In this document: positions 7,446 through 14,419 of the stretch, in pieces
Layout: every line of letters starts with the position of its first letter
Position numbering within the stretch: position 1 is the first letter of the stretch
Assembly: GCA_022508705.1 (NCBI GenBank)
Contig: JAFLUO010000035.1
Location: 1-15,958, forward strand
Direction: 5' to 3'
DNA: 15,958 bases
Origin: Oscillospiraceae bacterium
GTDB lineage: Bacteria; Bacillota; Clostridia; Oscillospirales; Acutalibacteraceae
The notes under the pieces: model-generated
Told to the model about the DNA's origin: nothing
What the model saw: the letters and a program-made list of their open reading frames with translations, nothing else
Databases searched by the model: none
Program-made: the position numbers and the translations under genes

Positions 7446-7822
7446 TGCCTTTCAAGGTAATCGTAAAGCTTTTCAATGGTTTCAGCACTCATAACGTGCT
7501 CCATTTTGCAAGCATCTTCCTCGGCCGTTTTTTCACTAACGCCCAATGTGTCGTTAAGAAAATGCTTTAAGAGCTTGTGCCTGTGCAAAACGCTGGCGGC
7601 ATAAGTTTCCCCCTCAGGAGTAAGCGTTATTGCGCCGTAGGTTTCGTGGCTTAAAAATCCGTTTTGCTTAAGGGTATTTACCGCCCTGTTTGCACTGGGC
7701 TTTGAAACATTCAGCATTGCGGCAATATCGGTTAAGCGCACCTCGCTGTTGCTTTGAGAAAGCACCAAAACGGCTTCAAGATAATCTTCAAGGGAAGCGG
7801 TCATATTTATTTCAGCAATCAT
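7442..7822 (-). CDS. DtxR/MntR-family metal-dependent transcriptional regulator
   Basis: The 126-aa protein has an N-terminal winged helix (about 8-75; recognition region VSKPSANRAVNTLKQNGFL) and a short dimerization/metal-binding helix region. It lacks the SH3-like domain of DtxR, as in MntR. Alignment by eye to Bacillus MntR places Asp13 at D8, Glu16 at E11, His82 at H77, Glu108 at E102 and His109 at H103. Cys105 replaces E99 and matches the Cys102 ligand of DtxR. The site is therefore a hybrid, and manganese or iron specificity cannot be read off. Such proteins repress metal uptake or activate efflux genes when metal-loaded, but no metal transporter is seen nearby. It follows the XRE gene by one base and overlaps the next flavoprotein by four. 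Confidence 0.85.
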   Translation of the reverse strand: MIAEINMTASLEDYLEAVLVLSQSNSEVRLTDIAAMLNVSKPSANRAVNTLKQNGFLSHETYGAITLTPEGETYAASVLHRHKLLKHFLNDTLGVSEKTAEEDACKMEHVMSAETIEKLYDYLERQ

Positions 7823-7823
7823 C

Positions 7824-8186
7824 TCATTTTTCTCCGTTATCGTTCATTTGATTTACAGAACTAATTACCTCTGCTTTTTCGGTATCGTTTAGTGTTCTGT
7901 ATTTTACAATTAAATCCCTTTCATCTTTTGACAGCGATGAAAGATATACTGTTTGTTCATCATAATGCTCGCTGTCGTTTACCGTTTTTTCATCTATATC
8001 AAAAAAAGTGTTTATGGGAAGTCTGTAAAATTTTGCAAGCGTTCTAAGTTGTTCGGGGCTTATTTGGCGCCTACCGATTTCATAACCGCAATAGGTGGAA
8101 CGTACAACACCGAGGACGGCAGCCACTTGCGCCTGTATAAGTTTATTTTCTTCTCTTATTAGCCTTAGCTTAACATAAGTTTCCAT
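7824..8186 (-). CDS. XRE-family helix-turn-helix transcriptional regulator
   Basis: The 120-aa protein has a Cro/C1-type helix-turn-helix at about 6-61 (LRLIREENKLIQAQVAAVLG, then STYCGYEIGRRQISPEQL and LAKFYRLPINTFFD). A charged C-terminal half follows, with KDERDLIVKYRTLNDTEKAE, a tail common in stand-alone clostridial XRE regulators. No metal-, protease- or ligand-binding domain is visible, so the signal is unknown. It is the first gene of the four-gene operon and probably controls its own promoter and perhaps the divergent ogt promoter. The start is supported by TTTGGAGGGAAT just before the ATG. Confidence 0.86.
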   Translation of the reverse strand: METYVKLRLIREENKLIQAQVAAVLGVVRSTYCGYEIGRRQISPEQLRTLAKFYRLPINTFFDIDEKTVNDSEHYDEQTVYLSSLSKDERDLIVKYRTLNDTEKAEVISSVNQMNDNGEK

Positions 8187-8306
8187 ATTCCCTCCAAAAC
8201 GGTCTTATTTTCCAATATGATTATCTATATTATAAACTAAACTGTGACGGAATGCAACGCACTTGAAAAAAATAATGTATAATGGTACAATTATGAGGGT
8301 GTTATT
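8187..8306. promoter_or_regulatory. Divergent promoter region between the XRE operon and ogt
   Basis: This 120-base AT-rich gap separates divergent genes. For the - strand, TTGCAT and TATAAT stand 17 bases apart upstream of the XRE gene (a weak -35). For the + strand, TTGAAA and TACAAT (8286-8291) stand 17 bases apart, with another TATAAT at 8278-8283. The first + option places the start very close to the GAGGG ribosome binding site, so the exact ogt start point is unclear. An XRE operator is expected here, but I could not single out a convincing dyad. Confidence 0.5.
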
Positions 8307-8768
8307 ATGTGCGTTTATGTTCAAAATTTAAGCTCTCCCATAGGAAATTTAGTTGTAAAATCAAACGGCTCAGCAATTACGGATATAGTGCTCGGCATTT
8401 ATACAAACGAAAATCCCGATAAGTTCACACAACTGGCAGTAAAAGAGCTTTCACAGTACTTTGACGGCACTCTTACCCGTTTTTCATTCCCGATTGAGCC
8501 TGTGGGCACAGACTTTCAGAAACGGGTGTGGAAAATACTCACCGAAATTCCATACGGCGAAACCGTTTCCTACGGTGATATTGCGGAGAAATTGGGCGGA
8601 AAACGCTATTCGCGCGCGGTTGGCGGCGCAGTAAATAAAAATCCTGTTTTAATTGCAATTCCCTGCCACAGAGTAGTGGGCGCTGACGGCTCGCTAACGG
8701 GATTTGCATATGGAATTACAGTTAAAAAATATCTATTGAATATAGAAATTAAATATAAACTCGGGTGA
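8307..8768 (+). CDS. ogt: Methylated-DNA--protein-cysteine S-methyltransferase
   Basis: The 153-aa protein is an O6-alkylguanine-DNA alkyltransferase of the Ogt type without an Ada regulatory domain. It transfers the alkyl group from damaged guanine to its own active cysteine in a suicide reaction. The active site PCHRV is at 119-123 with Cys120. The helix-turn-helix reads FQKRVWKILTEIPYGETVSY, and the Arg finger and Asn hinge lie in SRAVGGAVNKNP. The conserved glycine block after the active site reads LTGFAYGITVKKYLL, slightly different from the usual GGL version. The alpha/beta hydrolase gene follows after four bases, so the two are probably co-transcribed without an obvious functional link. 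Confidence 0.93.
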   Translation: MCVYVQNLSSPIGNLVVKSNGSAITDIVLGIYTNENPDKFTQLAVKELSQYFDGTLTRFSFPIEPVGTDFQKRVWKILTEIPYGETVSYGDIAEKLGGKRYSRAVGGAVNKNPVLIAIPCHRVVGADGSLTGFAYGITVKKYLLNIEIKYKLG

Positions 8769-8772
8769 AATT

Positions 8773-9552
8773 ATGATTTACAATATTTACGATAAGAAAG
8801 AGATTAAAGAAAGACCGCAAAGAAAAAAGGTGGTTTTGGAAAGCTATATTATAGGTCAAAATGCTCCTACCGTTTTAATTTGCCCGGGCGGTGCATATAA
8901 ATTTGTCTCTGACTCTAACGAGGGAAAGCCCTTTGCGGAAAAATTAAATGCCGCAGGCTACAACGCTTTTGTGCTTTTTTACAGCGTCGGCAGCGGAAAC
9001 GGGCGGTTTCCTTATCCGCTTTATGATGTTGCCCGGGCTTTGCAGTTTATAAAGTCAAAGGCGGAAGAACTTCAAATAAATGCTGATGAAATTTGCCTTA
9101 TGGGAAGCTCGGCAGGCGGGCATCTTTGCGCATTTTTCGCAACTCAGTACACAAGATTTGAAAAGGAATACAACGGCAAAGATTATTCATTAAAGCCGAA
9201 AGCGCTCGTGCTTTGCTACCCTGTAATTACCATGGGTGAGTTTACGCATAAAGTATCCCGTCAGATTTTCCTTGGCGCATTTTCCGGCAAAGCAGAAAGA
9301 GAAAAAGCCTCTGTTGAGTTAAATATTACAAGCGATTATCCGCCAACCTTTGCCTGGCACAATAAGGACGACAACTCTGTTGATGTGAAAAACAGCATAA
9401 TGCTACATAAAGCGCTCGATGAAAAAGGTATTCAAAACGAGCTTCATTTGTACGAAACAGGCGGTCACGGCATAGGTCTTGCCAAGGGCAAAGACGCTGA
9501 AGGCTGGATAGAAAAGGCCATAGAATTTCTCGACAGGAATGTTAAAAAATGA
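8773..9552 (+). CDS. Alpha/beta hydrolase, carbohydrate-esterase-like (BD-FAE/acetyl esterase group)
   Basis: The 259-aa protein has a complete alpha/beta-hydrolase set: the oxyanion motif CPGGAY at 37-42, nucleophile Ser113 in GSSAGGHLCAFFA, probable acid Asp200 in HNKDDNSV, and His232 in ETGGHGIGLA. The order and spacing fit small intracellular esterases of the BD-FAE/acetylxylan-esterase-like or lipase group. In gut Clostridia these often deacetylate oligosaccharides after uptake, but the substrate here is inferred only from family resemblance. No signal peptide is present, so it should be cytosolic. It lies four bases after ogt. The 82 bases between it and the tRNA gene hold the tRNA promoter and no clear terminator. 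Confidence 0.85.
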   Translation: MIYNIYDKKEIKERPQRKKVVLESYIIGQNAPTVLICPGGAYKFVSDSNEGKPFAEKLNAAGYNAFVLFYSVGSGNGRFPYPLYDVARALQFIKSKAEELQINADEICLMGSSAGGHLCAFFATQYTRFEKEYNGKDYSLKPKALVLCYPVITMGEFTHKVSRQIFLGAFSGKAEREKASVELNITSDYPPTFAWHNKDDNSVDVKNSIMLHKALDEKGIQNELHLYETGGHGIGLAKGKDAEGWIEKAIEFLDRNVKK

Positions 9553-9593
9553 TTTCATAAAAATACATTTTGAATATATTTTTGTAAAAAGAC

Positions 9594-9622
9594 TTGATTT
9601 ATTTAAATATTTATATTATAAT
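9594..9622 (+). promoter_or_regulatory. Promoter of tRNA-Pro
   Basis: TTGATT (9594-9599) and a perfect TATAAT (9617-9622) are separated by 17 bases. The predicted start near 9629 is about six bases before the mature tRNA 5' end, which suits an independently transcribed single tRNA gene. Confidence 0.82.
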
Positions 9623-9634
9623 TTTAAGGCACTA

Positions 9635-9711
9635 CGGGGTGTGGCGAAGTTTGGTATCGCGCTTGGTTCGGGACCAAGAGGCCATGGGTTCAAGTCCCGT
9701 CACTCCGACCA
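9635..9711 (+). tRNA. tRNA-Pro (anticodon CGG)
   Basis: This 77-base gene folds into a full cloverleaf. The acceptor stem pairs CGGGGTG with CACTCCG (one G-U). The D stem is GCGA/TCGC, and the anticodon stem CTTGG/CCAAG carries loop TTCGGGA with anticodon CGG at 9669-9671, which reads CCG proline codons. The T stem is ATGGG/CCCGT with loop TTCAAGT. The 3' CCA is encoded (9709-9711). The gene has its own promoter and a strong terminator immediately downstream. It sits at the border of the mobile element, but there is no direct evidence that the element uses the tRNA as its attachment site. Confidence 0.96.
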
Positions 9712-9712
9712 T

Positions 9713-9760
9713 ATCGAGTGTTCATAAGGGATTTCACTTTATGAACACTCGATTTTCTTT
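9713..9760 (+). terminator. Intrinsic terminator of tRNA-Pro
   Basis: A perfect 15-bp inverted repeat (ATCGAGTGTTCATAA at 9713-9727, its complement at 9739-9753) with an 11-base loop is followed by TTTCTTTTT. It starts two bases after the tRNA CCA end. This is a strong rho-independent terminator on the + strand. Confidence 0.92.
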
Positions 9761-9776
9761 TTCTGTGGTTATGTAT

Positions 9777-9804
9777 GAGCAGGCGTGAATGCCTGCTCGT
9801 TTTT
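9777..9804 (+). terminator. Second hairpin terminator, at the recombinase 3' end
   Basis: GAGCAGGC (9777-9784) and GCCTGCTC (9791-9798) form an 8-bp GC-rich stem followed by G and a T-run that reaches into the recombinase stop codon. The T-run is on the + strand, so it stops transcription coming from the tRNA side and shields the convergent recombinase gene. It may belong to the element end. Confidence 0.6.
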
Positions 9805-11513
9805 TATGCCGTGCGTTGTTCCGTGAGATACTCTACGGCGACGCCCTTTCGGGTGTCAGCTTTGTAGTTCGAACGGGTCGATGCTGTCGGTAATTCAATA
9901 TACCCTACAAAACGATAGTAGATCACGATCCGCTGTGTGCGGTTTTTGCCTTTTCTTTCCGTTTCATATACGTCGATATGGTCAATCAGTTCCCGCAGCA
10001 ACGGTGCAGTCAGGTGTTCCATTCGCATAAATTGCCGTACTGCCTCGATGAACCCATCTCGCTCTTTTTGATGTTGTCCCGACTCTGCCAGCTTTTTGCG
10101 AAGTGCGGCAATCGTAGCTTTTAATTCCAATCGCTCCACCTCATATTTGTGAGATAACTGCATAAACCACTCGTCGTTGACTTTGCCTGTAGCGTTATCC
10201 TCATAGAGCTTTTCGTATAACCTTAAAACGGTGTCGTTTCGGGTGATTGCCTTTTGCAAAGCAACCTCATTACGCTTCTGCTCTTTGAGTAATTCTTTGT
10301 TCGTCTTTTGGGCAAGAAGTTCGGCAAAGGTCTCCTCGCTGTTCCGCAGCATCTCCGCCATTCGGCTCAGTTCCAGCATTACCACCTGCTCGATGGCGTC
10401 TGCACGGACATAGTGACGGCCGGGGCAACTCCCACGGTAATCAACGGCATTGTTGGCGCACACAAAATAATGAATATTTTTGTTGATTGTATTTGTGTGA
10501 TACCGCAGCTTTTTGTGACAATCTCCACAGAACAGCAAATCGCAAAAAATGCTTTTCGCACCATTCTCAGGCTTCGGCGCACGGCGCTTGGTCTTAGCAA
10601 TAAGCACCTGTACCTGTTCAAAAGCGTTTCTATCAATAATCGGCTCGTGAACATCTTTGAACACCGCCCAATTCTCCGGAGCATTTTCAATCCTTGTCTT
10701 GTTTTTAAAAGACTTGGAATAGGTCTTGAAGTTAATGATATCGCCGCAATACTCCTGTTGTGACAATATCTTCTGAACGGTGGTCTTGCACCATTTGTAT
10801 GGATTTGGCTGGGTTTTCTTGCCGCCTCTCGGAAGCCCCTTACTCTGCCAATATGCCATTGGAACAAGTACCTTTTGCTCTTGCAACAATCGTGCGATGG
10901 TTTCGTTGCCTTTGCCATCAAGGCACATTTTGAAAATGCTTTTAACGATCTCTGCCGCCTCCGGATCTATGATCCACTTCTTTTTGTTTTCAGGAGATTT
11001 CATATACCCGTATGGAGGCTGCGATAGCGGTTCTCCTGCATTTCCTCGCAGACGGTGGGAGGAGCGTACCTTCTTGGAAATATCCCGTGCATACATTTCG
11101 TTGAGAATATTTTTGAACGGTGCGATCTCACTTTCACCTTCTTCGCTGTCGATAGAATCGTTAACGGCAATAAAGCGGATACCCCGATCCGGAAAATAGC
11201 TGTCGGTATAATTACCGACCGACACATAATCTCGACCGAGTCGGGACAAGTCCTTTACCATCACGGCGGTGACATACCCCAAATCAATATCGGCGAGCAG
11301 CTGCTGAAATCCGGGACGATTAAAATTCGTTCCCGTATAGCCGTCATCGACATAGTACCGTATATTGACAAGTCCCAATTCCTTTGCTTTCTGCGAGAGC
11401 AGGCGCTTTTGATTGGCCACGGAATTGCTGTCGCCGTCCATTCCGTCGTCACGGGATAAGCGGCAATACAGCGCCGTGATCCCGATTAATTCATTCTTCT
11501 TTTTCGGTTGCAT
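9804..11513 (-). CDS. Large serine recombinase (integrase/excisionase of the element, DUF4368 type)
   Basis: The 569-aa protein has a resolvase domain (about 10-150) with nucleophile Ser20 in LYCRLSRDDG and conserved VKDLSRLGRDY. The Recombinase domain begins near QPPYGYMKSP (about 165). A zinc ribbon follows with Cys329, Cys332, Cys352 and Cys363 (CGDC, FVCA, GSCP). Then come a coiled coil (about 395-480) and a C-terminal DUF4368-like DNA-contact region. Such TnpX/TndX-like enzymes integrate and excise clostridial elements through a 5'-phosphoserine intermediate. I chose the ATG at 11511-11513 because a strong GGAGG lies eight bases before it. An in-frame ATG at 11544-11546 would add 11 residues but lacks such a site and lies inside the upstream gene. 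The start overlaps the 87-aa gene by 23 bases. The gene ends close to tRNA-Pro. Confidence 0.93.
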   Translation of the reverse strand: MQPKKKNELIGITALYCRLSRDDGMDGDSNSVANQKRLLSQKAKELGLVNIRYYVDDGYTGTNFNRPGFQQLLADIDLGYVTAVMVKDLSRLGRDYVSVGNYTDSYFPDRGIRFIAVNDSIDSEEGESEIAPFKNILNEMYARDISKKVRSSHRLRGNAGEPLSQPPYGYMKSPENKKKWIIDPEAAEIVKSIFKMCLDGKGNETIARLLQEQKVLVPMAYWQSKGLPRGGKKTQPNPYKWCKTTVQKILSQQEYCGDIINFKTYSKSFKNKTRIENAPENWAVFKDVHEPIIDRNAFEQVQVLIAKTKRRAPKPENGAKSIFCDLLFCGDCHKKLRYHTNTINKNIHYFVCANNAVDYRGSCPGRHYVRADAIEQVVMLELSRMAEMLRNSEETFAELLAQKTNKELLKEQKRNEVALQKAITRNDTVLRLYEKLYEDNATGKVNDEWFMQLSHKYEVERLELKATIAALRKKLAESGQHQKERDGFIEAVRQFMRMEHLTAPLLRELIDHIDVYETERKGKNRTQRIVIYYRFVGYIELPTASTRSNYKADTRKGVAVEYLTEQRTA

Positions 11514-11754
11514 TATTTTCCTCCTTTCCGGCAACCGAACGCACATATTCGGGTTCTATGGTATCAGTTGCCTGTAAAGTTGGCAAATCTGCAAAATCGC
11601 TGGTGATATAATTTTCAATCCTATGATCAAGTCGGACATTTTCATCCATATTCCGAAAATCGACCGGTTCATAGTGACCTTCAACGATATAGCGGACGCC
11701 GTTAATGATATATTCGTTTGCACTTGGGCCGAAGCCTATAATAAATCTATCCAT
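11491..11754 (-). CDS. Small acidic protein preceding the recombinase, unknown function
   Basis: The 87-aa protein starts MDRFIIGFGPSANEYIING and has a Glu/Asp-rich C-terminus ending in KEENNATEKEE. I recognise no domain, and no signal peptide or membrane segment is seen. A strong GGAGG ribosome binding site precedes the ATG, and it lies 12 bases after the ParB-like gene. Its last 23 bases overlap the start of the recombinase gene in another frame, which suggests translational coupling. Genes in this position of integrative elements may be excision accessory factors or simply conserved small proteins. Nothing in the sequence decides between these, and it lacks a visible helix-turn-helix. Confidence 0.7.
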   Translation of the reverse strand: MDRFIIGFGPSANEYIINGVRYIVEGHYEPVDFRNMDENVRLDHRIENYITSDFADLPTLQATDTIEPEYVRSVAGKEENNATEKEE

Positions 11755-11766
11755 TGTAATTCCTCC

Positions 11767-12618
11767 TTACCTTTCATCACGGTTGCGCTGACGGATCAAA
11801 AATTTGCGGTAATGCTCGCAAGCCTTCAAAACGAAATCTTCTGCCTGCTTTGCGTTGGCGTTAGGGATAAACTTACGAATACGCTCCATCGGAACTTTGA
11901 ACATCTCCCGCTGATTTGCTTTTTCCTCGCTCATAACGGCAGCGATGATTTCGGGCGTTAAACCTTCCAGTTGACTCATTTTCTTAAAGCGGCAAGCCTG
12001 AGAGAGTGACGGCGTGCAGTCGTTCAGTTCCATCTGCTCTAAAAGGTCGTACTGCTCCTGCTCATTGAGGTAGGAAAGCTCGACAGCAGGAGTAAAGGAG
12101 ATTCGTCCGTCATCCACATATTGCAGGATTTCGGGGATAAGATTGGTAAGACGAATATACCGCTTTACTTGCGATGCGCTGTCGCTATCGGAAATCATAT
12201 CGACAGTCAACTTCGGTCCAAGTTGGTCCGAAGTTAAATCTGCACGGAATCCCTGATGCGCCAATGCTTCTGCTTTCATCTTATAAGCATACGCTTTTTC
12301 AGACGGCAAAATATGCTCACGGTGCAAGTTGCTGTCCACCAATACAATCGCCGCCGCATCACGGTCAAGGGAAACAATTAAGGCAGGGACTTCGCTGATC
12401 CCTGCCTTTTTGCTTGCCATAACCCGTCTGTGACCGGATATGATCTCATATTCATCTGCGGTGTTTTCTTTCGGTCGTACGATTATGGGAGAAAGCACGC
12501 CGTTCTGCTGGATACTCTCGGCAAGACGTTCCATTTCCTCATTGTCTTGTACCTTGTAGGGGTGATTTTCAAATGCGTGTAATTTATCAGTGGATATATT
12601 TTTCTTTGTGTTTTTCAT
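11767..12618 (-). CDS. ParB/Spo0J-like partition or regulatory protein
   Basis: The 283-aa protein has the ParB N-terminal nuclease-like/CTP-binding fold. ENHPYKVQDNEEMERLAESI leads to ILSGHRR-type residues ISGHRRVMASKKAG (GHRR at 62-65). DSNLHREHILPSEKAYA (95-111) corresponds to the ENxxR block of the family. A helix-turn-helix-like segment follows at about 147-165 (SASQVKRYIRLTNLIPEI). The C-terminus is charged and helical. No parA accompanies it, so it may act in element regulation, stabilization or DNA processing rather than classical partition. It overlaps the relaxase gene by four bases (ATGA) and has GAGG about ten bases before its start. Confidence 0.88.
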   Translation of the reverse strand: MKNTKKNISTDKLHAFENHPYKVQDNEEMERLAESIQQNGVLSPIIVRPKENTADEYEIISGHRRVMASKKAGISEVPALIVSLDRDAAAIVLVDSNLHREHILPSEKAYAYKMKAEALAHQGFRADLTSDQLGPKLTVDMISDSDSASQVKRYIRLTNLIPEILQYVDDGRISFTPAVELSYLNEQEQYDLLEQMELNDCTPSLSQACRFKKMSQLEGLTPEIIAAVMSEEKANQREMFKVPMERIRKFIPNANAKQAEDFVLKACEHYRKFLIRQRNRDER

Positions 12619-13988
12619 CGTTCATAACCTCGTTCTTTCTTAATCGTTAAACCGTTGTGTTTCATTTCGATCTGTCGCTCGTCATCAAGCAGCTCCTTCA
12701 TTCTCGGAATATGCTCCTCGATGCGCAAAGCGACTTTTAATTCATTCCGCAAGGGAGTGATTTTCTTAGTGATCTCCTTGCATTGCTCTTTTAGGGCGGC
12801 ATCTTCCTCCGGCTTTTTTACACGGCGGAGCTTCAGCCGCAACGCATACCGTTCTCGCTCTAATGCGGCAATCTGTGCAGATAAATTTTCTTGCAATGAC
12901 AAAAGCTCCTTTGGCGACTCAATGTGGTGGTCGCAAAGGAGCTTGTATTCCTCGATATATTTATCTAACTTTTGCACCTCTGCCCGCATCATCGGAGATA
13001 GCGGTCGGTTGTCTGCCTGTTGGATATTACTGCCGGTGCATAGCTTCAGGATTTCAATAAACAGCTCAAACAGGAGCTTAACCGTATCTTTTTGCTGTGC
13101 CTTACGCAGTTGGTATTCAAAGCTCAGCAGCGGCGCCCGTTTCCATTTGGGTGTTATCAGCACATAAAGCTCAGGCAGCCGCTGATTTGCAACAAGTTTT
13201 CCTCTCATTGCCTCCCGTGAATATTTCTCCCCAAGACTTGTGATGCGCACCGCCCGTTTCCACCCATCTGCAATAACAGATGGGTGTTCGTAACGAAAGT
13301 CACGCTCAAACCGATAACCGAGAGATTTCATATAATATTCAAAAGCCTTAAAGTTCGTGCATTTGGATAGTGCTTCATCCACATCCCGCCGCAGCATATC
13401 TCGATGAGCGAGATTGCCAGAATTCCGTATCCAATACGCTTTCTTATTACCGTAAAAATGCGTAAAGGGGATGACTGACTTGCCGTGTTCTCTACATACC
13501 GCATCGGAGATCTGCCGAAGCTCTACGTGGTCACGGATATGATTCTCAAACTTTCTGCCGGTCTTAAAAGAAACAGAATTGATAACAAAATGGTTGTGCA
13601 GATTATCCGTATTCAGGTGGGTAGTGACAACGATCTCATAATTATCGCCCCACATTCGCCTTGCGGTTTCCACACCGATTTTATGCGCTTCCTCCGGTGT
13701 GACTTCACCAGTTTGAAAACTCTGATACCCGTGGTACGCCACATTGCCGCCGAGCTTACCGTACCGCCTTTTAGTTGCCATCATACATTGATAAGCTCTT
13801 TGTTTCGGGCAGTTGATACCCGACACATACATCGTTTGGTCGGTCTTGTCATCGTTTTCTACATAGCGGATCGCCGCCCATAAGTCATCGTCCAAGAACT
13901 TTTTATCTGTTGTTTTATCGGGGTTCTCCGCATAGTCGATGATCTCCTTTAATCGGGACTTGACGGGCCAAAAGCCTGTGCTTGCCAT
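12615..13988 (-). CDS. MOBP-type relaxase / mobilization nuclease
   Basis: The 457-aa protein matches the relaxase/mobilization nuclease family (PF03432, VirD2-like). It would nick oriT, stay bound to the 5' end and carry the strand to the recipient. The metal-binding histidines are His124, His131 and His133 in TTHLNTDNLHNHFVIN. The HGYQSF block is at 86-91. The likely nucleophile tyrosine is Tyr19 in IIDYAENPDKT, by position. The C-terminal third (about 330-445) is charged and helical, probably coiled coil, and may bind the coupling protein or accessory factors. The start is supported by GGGAGGTGA before the ATG. The gene overlaps the MobC-like gene by 40 bases upstream and the ParB-like gene by four downstream, so this is one translationally coupled mobilization operon. 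Confidence 0.9.
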   Translation of the reverse strand: MASTGFWPVKSRLKEIIDYAENPDKTTDKKFLDDDLWAAIRYVENDDKTDQTMYVSGINCPKQRAYQCMMATKRRYGKLGGNVAYHGYQSFQTGEVTPEEAHKIGVETARRMWGDNYEIVVTTHLNTDNLHNHFVINSVSFKTGRKFENHIRDHVELRQISDAVCREHGKSVIPFTHFYGNKKAYWIRNSGNLAHRDMLRRDVDEALSKCTNFKAFEYYMKSLGYRFERDFRYEHPSVIADGWKRAVRITSLGEKYSREAMRGKLVANQRLPELYVLITPKWKRAPLLSFEYQLRKAQQKDTVKLLFELFIEILKLCTGSNIQQADNRPLSPMMRAEVQKLDKYIEEYKLLCDHHIESPKELLSLQENLSAQIAALERERYALRLKLRRVKKPEEDAALKEQCKEITKKITPLRNELKVALRIEEHIPRMKELLDDERQIEMKHNGLTIKKERGYER

Positions 13989-14308
13989 TCGGTCACCTCC
14001 CGCACGATTTCTTCCTTTGATTGTTTTGGCATATCTATGATCTCGGCATAAATATCATCAAAGAGTTGAAGTGCCGCTGCTTCAGTTTCGGGAGACGACT
14101 CACGATTCAGAAGCTCGCACAGCCTTTCGTTGAAAACATAAAAGGCATCGGGAACAACTGCTTTCACAACATATCCCAATGCCCGCTGCACCATATATTC
14201 GCTAACGGAAAGATTACATTTTGCCGCTATGCTTTTGATTTTCTCTTTTTCTTTAGGTGTTGTTCGTATTAAAATTTGGACAGTTTTTTCTTTTGGATTT
14301 CTGTTCAT
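13949..14308 (-). CDS. MobC-like ribbon-helix-helix relaxosome accessory protein
   Basis: The 119-aa protein begins MNRNPKEKTVQILIRTTPKE, a basic ribbon strand. A helix-turn-helix pair of the ribbon-helix-helix fold follows (KEKIKSIAAKCNLSVSEYMV at 22-41), and then a helical C-terminus. Such proteins bind oriT hairpins and recruit the relaxase, and often repress the mob promoter. I start at 14308 because an AAGG Shine-Dalgarno is seven bases upstream. The ATG two codons earlier is too close to it, and longer in-frame starts would run through the oriT-like hairpin region. The 40-base overlap with the relaxase gene indicates co-expression. Assignment as MobC rests on the fold and position, not on a specific signature. 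Confidence 0.75.
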   Translation of the reverse strand: MNRNPKEKTVQILIRTTPKEKEKIKSIAAKCNLSVSEYMVQRALGYVVKAVVPDAFYVFNERLCELLNRESSPETEAAALQLFDDIYAEIIDMPKQSKEEIVREVTEWQAQAFGPSSPD

Positions 14309-14330
14309 ATACATACCTTCTTTCTGTGAT

Positions 14331-14413
14331 TGGGGGTTTAGGGGTGTCCCCCTAAAGGTGAATAGTAGGCGGAAACGCTTACTGTTTGTTTGGAACTTGA
14401 TATACAAGTTCCC
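14331..14413. other. Candidate origin of transfer (oriT) upstream of the mob genes
   Basis: This 111-base gap (14309-14419) between the MobC-like and 106-aa genes contains two perfect inverted repeats: TTTAGGGG-TGTC-CCCCTAAA at 14337-14356 and GGAACTTG-ATATA-CAAGTTCC at 14392-14412. Between them lies a small GCG-GAAA-CGC hairpin. Neither large hairpin is followed by a T-run on the - strand, which argues against simple terminators. Paired dyads directly upstream of a ribbon-helix-helix protein and a relaxase are the usual arrangement of MOBP oriT sites. The nick site cannot be read from sequence alone. Confidence 0.55.
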
Positions 14414-14419
14414 TGCTTG

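Noticed and set aside
9635..9711. The tRNA-Pro 3' end as a proven attachment site
   Set aside because: No direct repeat of the tRNA end is present in the window, and serine recombinases rarely use tRNA genes, so only proximity supports it.
9539..9788. Two + strand frames of 62-64 aa over the tRNA region
   Set aside because: They run through the tRNA-Pro gene and its terminator, so they are chance open frames.
10308..11459. Several + strand frames of 130-150 aa opposite the recombinase gene
   Set aside because: The recombinase domains on the - strand are unmistakable, and these frames are coding shadows without their own features.
11514..11546. An earlier in-frame ATG that would extend the recombinase by 11 residues
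   Set aside because: The ATG at 11513 has GGAGG at ideal spacing, and resolvase-type proteins start shortly before the ALYCRLSRDD motif.
12655..13883. + strand frames of 132-170 aa opposite the relaxase gene
   Set aside because: They are shadows of the relaxase frame. Their Ser/Cys/Phe-rich composition is typical of antisense reading.
14309..14407. Extension of the MobC-like gene upstream to 14407
   Set aside because: The added residues would be encoded by the hairpin-rich intergenic region, and the Shine-Dalgarno fits the start at 14308.
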